DNA of 31,988 nucleotides from Spirochaetae bacterium HGW-Spirochaetae-7 (GCA_002839245.1 PGXR01000003.1:1-31988), one strand, 5' to 3'. Positions 22,978-31,732 are shown, counted from the first letter of the stretch. The notes: a model not told the origin generated them from the letters alone. Numbers and translations are program-made.

Positions 22978-23007
22978 ATGATAGCACGCTGGCAGAAGGC
23001 GTGTCAA
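22978..23007 (-). promoter_or_regulatory. Strong promoter of the tRNA-Pro locus
   Basis: On the minus strand TTGACA (23007-23002), 18-bp spacer, TATCAT (22983-22978) with an upstream TGC extended -10. It overlaps the stop codon of the DUF2400 gene. The transcript would run through the tRNA 5' half before the intact tRNA. Confidence 0.8.
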
Positions 23008-23819
23008 CGAAACGGCTCGAAACAGGATGCCGGATCGAGGTCAGGGCGGATCCCGGGACGGGTCATGCAGAAGTCGTAACGGATGGGGTCGTCCGGGCGG
23101 ATGGCGCGGAACGCGGCGCCGGCTTCGCGGGCTGCCTTGAGGTCGGTGCTCCTCCTGGAGATCAAGCCGAGGCGTCGGCAAGCGGCCGCCATATGGGTAT
23201 CCAGAGGAACAACAAGGCGGGCCGGGTCGGCGTTCCGCCAGGGGCCGGGGTCGACGGCGTCCCGTCGCACCATCCAGCGAAGGTACAAAAAGACGCGTTT
23301 TGCTGCAGAACCACGAGCGGGGTCAGGAAACAGGTTAGACCGCCAGGGAGGGGACCGTCCGCTGCTGGTTGAATCTCCGGCGGCGTCCCGGGCCGCGGCG
23401 AGCATTCGGACGAACCTGGACGCGGCTGGTGCATAGTCGGGCTCCGCCTGGTCATCGCCCGACAGGAAGGCGCGCTCCAGGGTGCCGCAAGTTGCACGGA
23501 CCGACCGTATGGCGCAAAGGAAGGCAACGAGGTCGACTTCGTCGAAAAAGCGGTACCGGAAGCCGGCCACGGCTTGCGCAACATCGCCCGCATCCATGGA
23601 GGCCAGAGTATCCGCCGGATGCTTTCCAAAGGGAACGAGCAAAGAACCGGCAGCGTCCATGATCGCCCTGGCGTTGCCCAGGGCCAGGGCTGCCGCTACG
23701 ATGCCTGCTACCTCGATGTCGGCGGCGTCTTCGTAGCGTCTGACTACGACAAGAGGATCCGGCTCGAGCCAGCGGGGATCGTTGAACCGCTTATACAGCG
23801 ATTCAAGGAGTGCATGCAA
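23004..23819 (-). CDS. TIGR02757 / DUF2400 family protein
   Basis: 271 residues, normal for this family, which occurs mainly in Bacteroidetes, spirochaetes and some others. Seen: N-terminal DPLVVVRRYEDAADIEVAGI (the YxxxxDxEVxG motif), VAAALALGNARAIMDAAGSL, the mid-region RVFLYLRWMVRRDAVDPGPW, and RLVVPLDTHMAAACRRLGLI followed by DDPIRYDFCMTRPGI. The PLDTH and final DFxLxxxG region recall helix-hairpin-helix DNA glycosylases, but the function is not established. Here DFCMTRPGI replaces the usual DFALxxLG. The ATG lies 29 bp after the upstream TPR gene and has no clear ribosome binding site. Last gene of a three-gene leftward operon. Confidence 0.9.
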   Translation of the reverse strand: MHALLESLYKRFNDPRWLEPDPLVVVRRYEDAADIEVAGIVAAALALGNARAIMDAAGSLLVPFGKHPADTLASMDAGDVAQAVAGFRYRFFDEVDLVAFLCAIRSVRATCGTLERAFLSGDDQAEPDYAPAASRFVRMLAAARDAAGDSTSSGRSPPWRSNLFPDPARGSAAKRVFLYLRWMVRRDAVDPGPWRNADPARLVVPLDTHMAAACRRLGLISRRSTDLKAAREAGAAFRAIRPDDPIRYDFCMTRPGIRPDLDPASCFEPFR

Positions 23820-23848
23820 GTCGCCGCACGGGGCGTCGGGCTGGAGGA

Positions 23849-25564
23849 TCAGGGTATGGCCACGCCGAGCTGAGCCAGGACGTTGCGGCGCTCGACGATG
23901 TCGGCGCGGTCGGGCGCCAACGATATGGCCTGCTTCAAATAGAAGCGTGCTCGCTGGTAATCAGCTTTCTTTACATAGATGTCGGACATCGCGGCCAGCG
24001 CTTCGACGTTCATGCCGTTCTCCACGAGAGCCGTGCGGAGCGACGACAGGACGGCTTCTTCGCCGGTCTGGAGCCGGGACTGGAGCCAGTACAGCATCGA
24101 CCGGTATGCGGGCGAGCCCTTGCCGGACAGGAGCTTGGCCACCAAATCCGAAGCGGCAGCCTTCTCCCCGCGCTCCAGAAGCGAGGTAGCCCAGGCTAGC
24201 GCAGCGGGTTCGGAAGCGGGGTCACCGGCTCGCCATGCTTGCGCCAGCCTGGAGGCGTCTGCGAGCCTTCCTGCACCGCGATAGGCCTTGTACAGCGATT
24301 CGAAGTCGGCGAACGTCTTGCCGCTTGCCTGGATCGCGTCGGCTACGACCGCAGCGGAGCCAAAATCGCCGTTCGCCAGGTCGGCTGCCAGGATTACCTT
24401 GAGCGCCCTGGTCGACGATGGATCGGCGGCAAGCGCCTTGCGGGCGAAGCCGACCGCCTGAGCCTTCTCGTCGGCGGTACCGCCCCAGAATACCTCCGCG
24501 GCGTAGAGGGTCATCTCAGCATCGTCGGGATACCGTTCGAGTCCGACGCGCAGCGCCGCCGCCGCCGCGCTCCGGTCCTTTGCGCTCTCCATGGCGATGC
24601 GTGCCCGCAGGAGTATGTATAGGCGATCGGTCGGATTTATGCTGGCGTACGCATCGAGGAGAGGGGCAGCCTGGCGATACTCGCCACGCTCCACGAGGAG
24701 GTGGGCGCGCATCAGGGCGAATCGTGAATCCAGCGGGTCGTCGAGAAGTACCATGGTTATCAGGGGCAGGGCTTCCGCCCACTTTCCAGCGGCGTAAAGG
24801 GCCTGCGCGCGTATCCTGCGGCTCGCGGCCGAATCGGCCAGCGGAGATGCCAGCACAGCTATCGCCGCGAGCGCTTCCTGCCCCCGCCCCATCTCGACGA
24901 GCATGCGGGCCCTGCCGAGCGTCGCGGGATAACAGTCCGCCGCGGCCGACTCGGCGCGTCCATAGGCGGAAAGCGCTCCTGCCAGGTCTCCCGACCGCTC
25001 GAGGGCGATGCCCCGGGCTACGTCGGCAGCCGCAGACGTCATTCCGAAGCGGTTGAACCGCTCTATCGAGGACAGGGTGGCGCCGGTCGCCGCGGCGGTT
25101 TTCAACCTGAATATTGAGAGCGCCGGAAAAAGTTCCATCAAGGGTCCGGAGTCGGGCCCGGGAACCGCGGATTTTCCGTTGCGGGCATCGATGAACGAGC
25201 GGACGAGCGGTGAATCGGGGGGTGCGATGGAACTCGGCGGCAGGTCTCCGGCAAGCTCCGGATAGACGAGCCTTGCCATCTCGTAGGCCAGCCAGCCGTA
25301 GGTCTTGGCGTCCGAAGCCGACAGGTGCGTCGCCTCCCTGGATAGCTCCACCGCGCGTTCGAGCGACGATGGACTCCCAAGGATGATGAGCGCTTCGATG
25401 CCGTTCCGCTCCGCCTGGACCGCGGCAGGCTCTCCTCCGGAAGAAAGCGATGTACCCGTCCTTGGGGGCGGCGTACCGACGCAGGATGAAAACAGAACGG
25501 TCGCGGATAGAGCGGCTGCCCAGGCGAGGACGGCGAAAGCCCCGGCCGCGACTCTTCGAATCAT
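23849..25564 (-). CDS. TPR-repeat lipoprotein
   Basis: 571 residues from ATG 25564, which overlaps the upstream stop (ATGA); the open frame beyond it is only a shadow of that gene. Signal peptide with lipobox FSSC (Cys28). Most of the chain is TPR/Sel1-like helix pairs: for example AADVARGIALERSGDLAGAL, GKWAEALPLITMVLLDDP, YPDDAEMTLYAAEVFWGG, AASDLVAKLLSGKGSPAY and KKADYQRARFYLKQAISLAP. A periplasmic scaffold role, such as in envelope or cell-wall assembly, fits this type of protein, but no partner is known. It lies between a membrane protein and the DUF2400 gene in one operon. Confidence 0.85.
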   Translation of the reverse strand: MIRRVAAGAFAVLAWAAALSATVLFSSCVGTPPPRTGTSLSSGGEPAAVQAERNGIEALIILGSPSSLERAVELSREATHLSASDAKTYGWLAYEMARLVYPELAGDLPPSSIAPPDSPLVRSFIDARNGKSAVPGPDSGPLMELFPALSIFRLKTAAATGATLSSIERFNRFGMTSAAADVARGIALERSGDLAGALSAYGRAESAAADCYPATLGRARMLVEMGRGQEALAAIAVLASPLADSAASRRIRAQALYAAGKWAEALPLITMVLLDDPLDSRFALMRAHLLVERGEYRQAAPLLDAYASINPTDRLYILLRARIAMESAKDRSAAAAALRVGLERYPDDAEMTLYAAEVFWGGTADEKAQAVGFARKALAADPSSTRALKVILAADLANGDFGSAAVVADAIQASGKTFADFESLYKAYRGAGRLADASRLAQAWRAGDPASEPAALAWATSLLERGEKAAASDLVAKLLSGKGSPAYRSMLYWLQSRLQTGEEAVLSSLRTALVENGMNVEALAAMSDIYVKKADYQRARFYLKQAISLAPDRADIVERRNVLAQLGVAIP

Positions 25565-26133
25565 TGCTTGCCGCCCGGTACATCGAGCCTGTCTTCCGGC
25601 GAGGGCTTCAGGAGAATGCGACGGAAACCCCATACGATGAGCAGAAGGAGCCCGGCCGCTATGAACAGCGCGGGCCACCATCGCGAGATGAAGGTCTTGA
25701 AGCGCATCGAACTGAACCCGAACGAAAAAACGGAAAAAAAGATTCCTAGAAAGATGAAAGCGGATGACAGCACTATCGAATTGGGACGAATCCGCCTGTG
25801 CTTTAGCTTTGCCGAGGGAATGACGCAGATCCCGACGGCTATGGCATACAGCGGCCAGTAATCGGCGACGCTGATGGCAAATACGACGGCGATGAACCGG
25901 ATAAGCGCAGCACAGAAGATGAACAGTCCCATGAAGACCGTCTTGGCCTTCCAGCCCGAAACGACGGCAAAATACGAGAACAAGACCCCTAGAATCATGA
26001 CGACAAGGGGCCAAAGCGCGAGCGAAGCCCGCACGTGTCCGGTCGTGATGACCAGCAATCCAACGCCGAGTATCATGGACACCGCGGCCAGCGAGAAAAG
26101 CAGATGAAATACCGTGGTGCTACGCCGATCCAT
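25561..26133 (-). CDS. Multi-helix membrane protein (LiaF/DUF5668-like)
   Basis: 190 residues, GGGGGA four bases before the ATG at 26133. About seven hydrophobic segments: STTVFHLLFSLAAVSMILGV, SLALWPLVVMILGVLFSYFA, VFMGLFIFCAALIRFIAVVF, DYWPLYAIAVGICVIPSA, IVLSSAFIFLGIFFSVFSF and WWPALFIAAGLLLLIVWGF. The pattern of Trp-Pro (SLALWPLVVMILG, DYWPLYAI, RWWPALFIAAG) recurring before helices is typical of the LiaF/DUF5668 transmembrane family. The C-terminus is basic then acidic and cytoplasmic. First gene of the leftward operon. Function is unknown; family members are often linked to envelope stress. Confidence 0.75.
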   Translation of the reverse strand: MDRRSTTVFHLLFSLAAVSMILGVGLLVITTGHVRASLALWPLVVMILGVLFSYFAVVSGWKAKTVFMGLFIFCAALIRFIAVVFAISVADYWPLYAIAVGICVIPSAKLKHRRIRPNSIVLSSAFIFLGIFFSVFSFGFSSMRFKTFISRWWPALFIAAGLLLLIVWGFRRILLKPSPEDRLDVPGGKQ

Positions 26134-26174
26134 GGAGTCCCCCTACGGTATAGTGTATCGACAAACGGGATTCC

Positions 26175-26204
26175 TTGCCAACGGCAAAGCGAGCATGCTA
26201 TAGT
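26175..26204 (+). promoter_or_regulatory. Promoter of the 26210 operon, predicts leaderless mRNA
   Basis: TTGCCA (26175-26180), 18-bp spacer, TATAGT (26199-26204) with an extended -10 TGC. The first ATG is five bases and the second eight bases downstream. Confidence 0.7.
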
Positions 26205-26209
26205 CCGGC

Positions 26210-27256
26210 ATGATGCGCTTAACGAGGGTCACCTTGCCGATCGTGCTGTGCTGGGCGATTCTCGCATGTTCGTCCCCCAGGGACTACCTGATCAAGGCGC
26301 CTGGCGCCGATACCGGCCAGCTCGCGGACCTGTTCGGGCTTCTCGACTCTGGCAAGCTGGCCGCCGACGAGCGGTACGCGGTGATACAGAAAATTGCTTC
26401 GTCCTTGTCGAACGCCGAGGACTACCCGAGGCTGGTCGACTTCCTCTCAGAAGTGGTGGCGAAGGATCAGAGCGGCCCCTACAACGCTCGGCATATCCTG
26501 AGCATCGCCTGGGCGTATTCCATGCAGGGCGCCGACGAGGTCGCCGCCCTCTACTACGACCGTATCATCAAGAACTATCCCGATCTTACGGTCAACGGCG
26601 AATCGATCCATCTGGCATGCCTGCGCAAACTTATAGCCCTGACGGCCGACCCGGCCAAGCGGATAGAATTCAGGCGCGAGTTGATATCCCGTTTCCCCGA
26701 TAAGGTTGATATGGGGAACGAACTTTTCAGCCTTGGAAGGGACTACGAATCCCTCGGTGACTGGGACGCCGCGCTTGACGCGTACCGGCAATTCCTTCCG
26801 GCTTTTTCCACCAGGATTCCCGACTTTCCCGACGCGATACAGTATGCCCAGCAGTTCATCGACCTGGCCACGATACGCAAGGACTGGACATACGAAACCC
26901 TCGACGAACTGATCGATGCGGTTTCGCTGGCGATGGCGACGGCAAACGCCAGGTCGCTTGCCAGGATACGCGCCAAGGTTGGATTCTTCGCCATGGACTG
27001 GTACCAGTCAAAGGATGACGGAAACAGCCAGGTGCTCTTCGATTTCAGCGCATTCACCGGAGGCGCCCGGATACAGCGCGCCGCGGCCCTGGACGCCAGC
27101 TCGAATTCCCGCGAAGCCTTCCTCAAGACCTGGGGCTGGACCGAGCGCATCTCCGTCTGGTACCTCTATTTCAGGAAGATAAACTTCCCCGCGGATCCCG
27201 AGGTGCACGGACGGTGGGAATGGGCAGGCATCTATTTCGGGGAGAAGATGCAGTGA
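26210..27256 (+). CDS. TPR-like lipoprotein
   Basis: 348 residues (or 347 from the second ATG at 26213). Signal peptide with lipobox ILAC (Cys20). The mature chain consists of alpha-helical repeats: YNARHILSIAWAYSMQGADE, LFSLGRDYESLGDWDAALDA and YRQFLPAFSTRIPDFPDAIQ are TPR-like. The C-terminal part contains RIQRAAALDASSNSREAFLK and ends in a Trp-rich segment (SVWYLYFRKINF, HGRWEWAGIYFGEK). No family is recognised beyond this. The gene overlaps the lytic transglycosylase gene by four bases (GTGA), so a role in cell-wall turnover is likely. No ribosome binding site is seen. Confidence 0.8.
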   Translation: MMRLTRVTLPIVLCWAILACSSPRDYLIKAPGADTGQLADLFGLLDSGKLAADERYAVIQKIASSLSNAEDYPRLVDFLSEVVAKDQSGPYNARHILSIAWAYSMQGADEVAALYYDRIIKNYPDLTVNGESIHLACLRKLIALTADPAKRIEFRRELISRFPDKVDMGNELFSLGRDYESLGDWDAALDAYRQFLPAFSTRIPDFPDAIQYAQQFIDLATIRKDWTYETLDELIDAVSLAMATANARSLARIRAKVGFFAMDWYQSKDDGNSQVLFDFSAFTGGARIQRAAALDASSNSREAFLKTWGWTERISVWYLYFRKINFPADPEVHGRWEWAGIYFGEKMQ

Positions 27257-28551
27257 CGTCACGGACGTTCGCGGCCGCTCTCGCCTGCGCCATCGCCCTG
27301 GTGCCGCCAGGCAGCGCGGCCGCAGAAGCCCAGTCAGCAGCGGCATCACGGCCGCTGCGCTCGGTCAAGTCGGACGCGCCTGCGTTCATCCACCATGCGG
27401 GTCCCGAGCTGATCGAGCTGGTCCTGCCCGCGGGAGAGTCGCAATACGAGCGATTCCGCGCCGCCTACCTGACTCCGGGCGGGAGGCTATGGCTCGAGAC
27501 GGTCTACGAGCGGTCGCGACCCTACGCGTCGTACATCCAGGAGCGCATCCGCTACTACGGAGTACCCAACGAGCTTTTCTTCCTGCCGTTCATAGAATCG
27601 GAATACTCGGCCAAGGCGGTCAGCAGGTCGGGGGCTTCTGGGCTCTGGCAGTTCATGCGGAACAGTACCGGCGGCTACGACATGAGGATGGACGAATGGA
27701 TCGACGAGCGGCGCGACTTCATGAAGTCGACCGACGCCGCCCTTCGCAAGCTCCGCTACAACTACGAACGGTTCGGCGACTGGCTCCTGGCCATAGCGGC
27801 CTACAACTGCGGCGCGGGGGCCATGGAAAAGGCGATCAAGGCAGGCGGAAGCCATGACTACTGGCTGCTGCGCGACCGTGGGCTCCTCCCCGGGGAGACC
27901 GCTTCGTACATCCCGAAATTCCTCGCGGTAGTATCGGTAGCCATGCACGGCGGCCGGAACGGACTCGTCCCGTCGTGGACGCCGTCCATCGACTGGGTAC
28001 GCGTCCCGCTCGACAGGCCGGTGGACATATCGATGCTGGCATCCCTGTCCGGCGTGCCCCTCGAGATCATGAAGGCGGGCAACCAGGAGCTCCGCTTCGG
28101 CGTCACCCCGCCCGAAGGCCGCTACTCGGTCAAGGTACCGGCAGGCATGAAAGCCGGGGTCGAGAAGACCATTGCTTCCAGGGACGTGCTGATGAACGTC
28201 TACCTGCACCAGGTACGTTCCGGCGATACCGTCTCTGCCCTCGCCAAGCACTATGAAGTACCCGTGGCGATGATAGCCAGGATGAACCCGGGGCTCGACG
28301 CCGACCGTATCCGCATAGGGCAGAGCATCGTCGTTCCCGCCTTCAAGGAAAAGAAGCCGTACGTCGCCGAAGCGAAGCCGGGTGACACCCTGTCGTTCTC
28401 GGGCCGCTATACCGTCGCCAAAGGCGACACCCTGTGGGGAATATCGCTCCGCTACGGCGTCCAGCCGGAAGTGCTGGCTACCAGGAACGGCATGAATCTC
28501 ACAAGCGTCTTGCACGAAGGTCTTTCGCTTCTCGTGCCGATATTGGAGTAA
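27253..28551 (+). CDS. MltD-like lytic transglycosylase with two LysM domains
   Basis: 432 residues from GTG 27253; GGGGAG lies seven bases upstream and the start codon overlaps the previous stop (GTGA). Signal peptide with Ala-rich end (ALVPPGSAAAEA). The SLT domain spans about 85-240, with the catalytic Glu in LPFIESEYSAKAVSRSG (Glu115), followed by ASGLWQFM and AIAAYNCGAGAM. LysM domains lie at about 317-363 (HQVRSGDTVSALAKHY) and 385-431 (YTVAKGDTLWGISLRYG). It cleaves the MurNAc-GlcNAc bond of peptidoglycan to 1,6-anhydro ends, acting in the periplasm. Middle gene of a three-gene operon. Confidence 0.93.
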   Translation: MTSRTFAAALACAIALVPPGSAAAEAQSAAASRPLRSVKSDAPAFIHHAGPELIELVLPAGESQYERFRAAYLTPGGRLWLETVYERSRPYASYIQERIRYYGVPNELFFLPFIESEYSAKAVSRSGASGLWQFMRNSTGGYDMRMDEWIDERRDFMKSTDAALRKLRYNYERFGDWLLAIAAYNCGAGAMEKAIKAGGSHDYWLLRDRGLLPGETASYIPKFLAVVSVAMHGGRNGLVPSWTPSIDWVRVPLDRPVDISMLASLSGVPLEIMKAGNQELRFGVTPPEGRYSVKVPAGMKAGVEKTIASRDVLMNVYLHQVRSGDTVSALAKHYEVPVAMIARMNPGLDADRIRIGQSIVVPAFKEKKPYVAEAKPGDTLSFSGRYTVAKGDTLWGISLRYGVQPEVLATRNGMNLTSVLHEGLSLLVPILE

Positions 28552-29414
28552 TGAATACCACCGAACGCAGGGTCCCTGCCATCATTGCGGCCATCGCGAC
28601 ATTGATACTGGTTCCCATGCCGCTTGGCGCTTCCCCGTCGCCGTACAGCTCCAAGGTGCAAGTCGAATGGACCACCGGCCTGATCAGGGCGGAGGTCGGG
28701 CTTGACCTTGGCGTGGCCGGGATACGGTTGCCGTCAGGGCGTTCCGAGGCGGAATTGCAGCTCGGTCTGGCGGTGCCCGACCTGGTCAAGGACGCGATCC
28801 TGGAGGTCGGCCTCGATTCGTACAGGTCGGTGGGAGAAAGCATCGAGGATGGCACGCTCGATCCATCGTTGTTCGAGGACTTCCTTGAAGCGGGAAAAAG
28901 GACCAGCTCGTCGCTCAGCCGCGACCTGGGCAGGCTCGAGGTCTCCTACGAATGGCGGCTCGCCGACCTGGCCTCGCTGTACGTGCGCCACAGCGTCCCC
29001 ATCGACCTGCCCGTGCCGGAGCGCTACGCCCCGACGCGGGCTTACTCCGGCATCGTCGTGTACGCTCAGGGCGAACACTCCGTCCGCGGCGAGCACCTCT
29101 CCGGCAACCTGCGGGCCTGCATCTTCCCGCGGCTGTACGACAGCTCCATGAAAGCCATCCTTGAACGGAACCTGATGGATCCCGTCGCCCTCCGCGCCTG
29201 GGGCGCCGTGGCCTACGCGGCCAGCCTCGACGACCCCGTCATCGAGTCTCGGGCCGGCGGCAACCCTCTCCGCATCATCGCCACGGAGATATTCGGCTCT
29301 CGCCGTACCGACCCCGTCATCAGCATCGAGGACGCGCTCAGGATCCTGGGCTCTCCCGAGAACCGGGATCTCGCCAGGCATGGCAAGGTCGTATTCGTCA
29401 TCGACATGCCCTAG
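28551..29414 (+). CDS. Exported protein of unknown function
   Basis: 287 residues from ATG 28551, in the TAATG overlap with the transglycosylase. A longer open frame back to 28434 overlaps the LysM domain and is rejected. Signal peptide (TLILVPMPLGASPS). The mature part is beta-rich: VQVEWTTGLIRAEVGLDLGV, SRDLGRLEVSYEWRLADLAS and LYVRHSVPIDLPVP. The C-terminal IIATEIFGSRRTDPVISIED and HGKVVFVIDMP suggest a soluble periplasmic protein. I recognise no family. It likely acts with the transglycosylase. Confidence 0.75.
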   Translation: MNTTERRVPAIIAAIATLILVPMPLGASPSPYSSKVQVEWTTGLIRAEVGLDLGVAGIRLPSGRSEAELQLGLAVPDLVKDAILEVGLDSYRSVGESIEDGTLDPSLFEDFLEAGKRTSSSLSRDLGRLEVSYEWRLADLASLYVRHSVPIDLPVPERYAPTRAYSGIVVYAQGEHSVRGEHLSGNLRACIFPRLYDSSMKAILERNLMDPVALRAWGAVAYAASLDDPVIESRAGGNPLRIIATEIFGSRRTDPVISIEDALRILGSPENRDLARHGKVVFVIDMP

Positions 29415-29420
29415 CCCAGG

Positions 29421-30653
29421 TCAGCGTTCGGCGAGCATCAGGCGGGCGAATACCTTGGCGTCTCCCAGGAGGTTCTCTATCCTGGTGTACTCGTTGGGCG
29501 CGTGCATCGTCTCGTCCTGGCGGCTCCAGACAACGCAGGGAAAGCCTGCCTTGCGCAGGTAGGCGCCGACGGTGCCACCCCCGACCCCGATGGCGCGTCC
29601 GGCTATGCCGTAGGTAGCCTCTATCGCCTTCTTGAGCAGCAGCACCACCGGCGCATCGACCGCCGTCGGCGGGCTGTCGTTCCGCTGGACTTCCTCATAG
29701 CTCATCCTCACTCCGTACTTAGACTCGACCTCGCGCATCGCCTTGGCGACCTCTACCAGGACGGAATCGACCGAGTAGCGCGGCAGGATGCGCATGTCCA
29801 CGTAGAACGCGTCATCGGCCGGCACCGTGTTGATGTTGGGCACGTTGGCGTCCTTCTTGGTTGGCGTCAGCGTAGTCCGGTCCGGCACGAAGATGCCGTC
29901 GCGGTCGGTGAAGACTTCGCGCTCGAGCGCGTTGATGCGCAGGGCCAGCTCGCAGTTTGCCAGGAAGGCGTTGGCGCCGTCGTCGGGCCTCGACGCGTGG
30001 CACTGCTTGCCCTTGGCTATGAGCTTGAGCCAGCATATATTCTTCTCAGCCACCTCGATCTCGGCTCCGTCGCTCGACCCGGAGTCGGGAACGACTATCA
30101 GGTCGTCCGGAGCGAAGAGCGTGCAGTTGGCCAGAAGCCATTGGATGCCGTAGACGGAGCCGAATTCCTCGTCCGCGACGAAAAGCAGCTTCACGTCGTA
30201 GTCGGGAACGATGCCGTTCTCCACGAGCGAGAGGGCCGCGAAAACGCTGGACACGAGACCCTGCTGGTTGTCCTCGACCCCGCGGCCGAAGATCTTGCCG
30301 TCCTTGACCACGGCCTCGAACGGCTCGGTATCCCACAGCGAGCGGTCGCCTTCAGGTACCACATCGGTATGGGCCATTACCCACAGGCGATTGCCCGGCT
30401 TGCGGCCCTTTATCGTGGCGACCATGTTCGGCCGCTTTTTGGCGCTGACCCTGCCGTCGGGAGCGTCATGGCGTTCTATCGCGACGATGCCGTGTTTGCG
30501 GAGCCAGGCCTCGAGCGCCTCTGCCTTCGTCCACTCGCCGTCTCCGCCGGACTCGGGCGCCAGCGCCGGAATGGCCGTCAGGATCTTCTCCAGTTCAATG
30601 GCGCCGGCTTCCGAGCCGTCGATGAATGCTAAGGCCTTCTCCAAATCGATCAT
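29421..30653 (-). CDS. M20-family metallopeptidase (ArgE/DapE/CPG2-like)
   Basis: 410 residues from ATG 30653; GGAG seven bases upstream. All zinc ligands are visible: His95 in VMAHTDVVPEGD, Asp128 in GRGVEDNQQG (bridging), Glu163 with base Glu162 in VADEEFGS, Asp190 in VVPDSGSSDG, and His384 in ETMHAPNEY. Between them lies the dimerisation domain (KQCHASRPDDGANAF, VDMRILPRYS). This is a di-zinc amidohydrolase or dipeptidase of the cytoplasm; which peptide or acyl-amino acid it cuts is unknown. It follows galE by 34 bp and is probably cotranscribed. It converges with the 28551 gene, leaving six bases between the stops. Confidence 0.92.
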   Translation of the reverse strand: MIDLEKALAFIDGSEAGAIELEKILTAIPALAPESGGDGEWTKAEALEAWLRKHGIVAIERHDAPDGRVSAKKRPNMVATIKGRKPGNRLWVMAHTDVVPEGDRSLWDTEPFEAVVKDGKIFGRGVEDNQQGLVSSVFAALSLVENGIVPDYDVKLLFVADEEFGSVYGIQWLLANCTLFAPDDLIVVPDSGSSDGAEIEVAEKNICWLKLIAKGKQCHASRPDDGANAFLANCELALRINALEREVFTDRDGIFVPDRTTLTPTKKDANVPNINTVPADDAFYVDMRILPRYSVDSVLVEVAKAMREVESKYGVRMSYEEVQRNDSPPTAVDAPVVLLLKKAIEATYGIAGRAIGVGGGTVGAYLRKAGFPCVVWSRQDETMHAPNEYTRIENLLGDAKVFARLMLAER

Positions 30654-30687
30654 CAGGATGCTCCTTGTTATCGCGTGCTGTCTGAAT

Positions 30688-31653
30688 TCAGCGCTTGTAG
30701 ACGTTCCAGCTCGAACTGACGAGGGTATCCACATCGGAATGGACCGCTTTCCAGCCAAGCTTCTCCGCGGCGAGCGCGGAACTGGCGACGAGCCTTGCCG
30801 GGTCTCCGGCACGCCTGCCTTCAACCTTGGCCGGGATCGCCTTCCCGGTGATACGCCGCACTGCTTCCACTATTTCCAGGACTGAAAGACCCGCCTCGGA
30901 ACCCAGGTTGACCACGAGGCTCTCGTCGAGCCTGGCCATCCGCTCTAGCGCGGCGACATGGGCGGAAGCCAGGTCGGTGACATGCACGTAGTCACGTACG
31001 CCGCTACCGTCCTTCGTCGGGTAATCGTTCCCGAAGATCGTAAGGCTCTCACGCATGCCTGCCGCCACCTCCATGATCACCGGCAGGAGATTGGCGGGAT
31101 TGCGCTCGAGTCCGCTCACGCGTCCCCTGAGGTCGTAGCCGGCGGCGTTGAAGTAGCGGAGGGCGGTATAGCGCAGGCCCTTGAGCCTGCCGTACCACGA
31201 GAGCAGGCGTTCCGCTTCAAGCTTGGTAAATCCATAGAAGTTTTCCGGCCGCGTCGGGTGTTTCTCGTCGACGGGCAGGTACTCGGTTTCGCCGTAGACG
31301 GCCGCGGTGCTCGAAAACACGATGCGCTTGATTCCCGCCGAGCACATCGCGTTGAGGATGTTGATGGTCCCGGTGATGTTGTTGCGGGCGTATTTCTCCG
31401 GCGCCGTCATGGACGCTCCGGCTGCCTTGAAGGCGGCGAGGTGGACGACCCCGTCCCATCCTTCATCCATCGTCGCTCCGAGCCCTTCCGTGTCCAGGAT
31501 GTCGCCTTCGACGAAGCGCCCGCCGGCATAGACGTTCTCGCGCCTGCCGCTCGACAGGTTGTCGTAGACGGTCACTTCGTGGCCTGCTTCCAGGAGCTCG
31601 AGCGTCACGTGCCCACCGATATAGCCGGCGCCGCCTATCACCAGTACTTTCAT
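30688..31653 (-). CDS. galE: UDP-glucose 4-epimerase
   Basis: 321 residues, extended short-chain dehydrogenase fold. NAD site VIGGAGYIGGH (about 5-15), VYDNLSSGRRENV, GDILD, then VHLAAFKAAGASMTAPEKYA. The catalytic residues are Ser115 in FSSTAAVYGE and Tyr140-x3-Lys144 in YGFTKLEAE. The substrate region (FNAAGYDLRG, LLPVIMEVAAGMRESLTIFG and YPTKDGSGVRDYVHVTDLA) is typical of GalE. It interconverts UDP-glucose and UDP-galactose for envelope polysaccharides. GGGGAG eight bases before the ATG. First gene of a two-gene unit with the M20 peptidase, downstream of tRNA-Phe. Confidence 0.95.
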   Translation of the reverse strand: MKVLVIGGAGYIGGHVTLELLEAGHEVTVYDNLSSGRRENVYAGGRFVEGDILDTEGLGATMDEGWDGVVHLAAFKAAGASMTAPEKYARNNITGTINILNAMCSAGIKRIVFSSTAAVYGETEYLPVDEKHPTRPENFYGFTKLEAERLLSWYGRLKGLRYTALRYFNAAGYDLRGRVSGLERNPANLLPVIMEVAAGMRESLTIFGNDYPTKDGSGVRDYVHVTDLASAHVAALERMARLDESLVVNLGSEAGLSVLEIVEAVRRITGKAIPAKVEGRRAGDPARLVASSALAAEKLGWKAVHSDVDTLVSSSWNVYKR

Positions 31654-31692
31654 ACGATTGTCTCCCCGAGCGGCTCGTCAGCCAGCCTGAGG

Positions 31693-31721
31693 ATACTAGA
31701 CGGGAACGGCAGATGCGGCAA
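31693..31721 (-). promoter_or_regulatory. galE promoter
   Basis: On the minus strand TTGCCG (31721-31716), 17-bp spacer, TAGTAT (31698-31693); each matches 4 of 6. It lies directly after the tRNA-Phe terminator, consistent with separate transcription. Confidence 0.5.
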
Positions 31722-31732
31722 GTATCCAGAAA

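Noticed and set aside
22512..23372. 286-codon plus-strand open frame across the tRNA locus
   Set aside because: It reads through terminators, tRNA repeats and the antisense of the DUF2400 gene. GFESRLP-type peptides on the other strand are just translated tRNA T-loops.
23849..26014. 721-residue version of the TPR lipoprotein
   Set aside because: The first 150 codons are the antiparallel-frame shadow of the membrane protein gene at 25561-26133. The signal peptide starts at 25564.
27214..27252. Upstream ATG for the lytic transglycosylase
   Set aside because: It would place 13 extra residues before the signal peptide and overlap the previous gene by more than 40 bases. GTG 27253 has a proper GGGGAG site.
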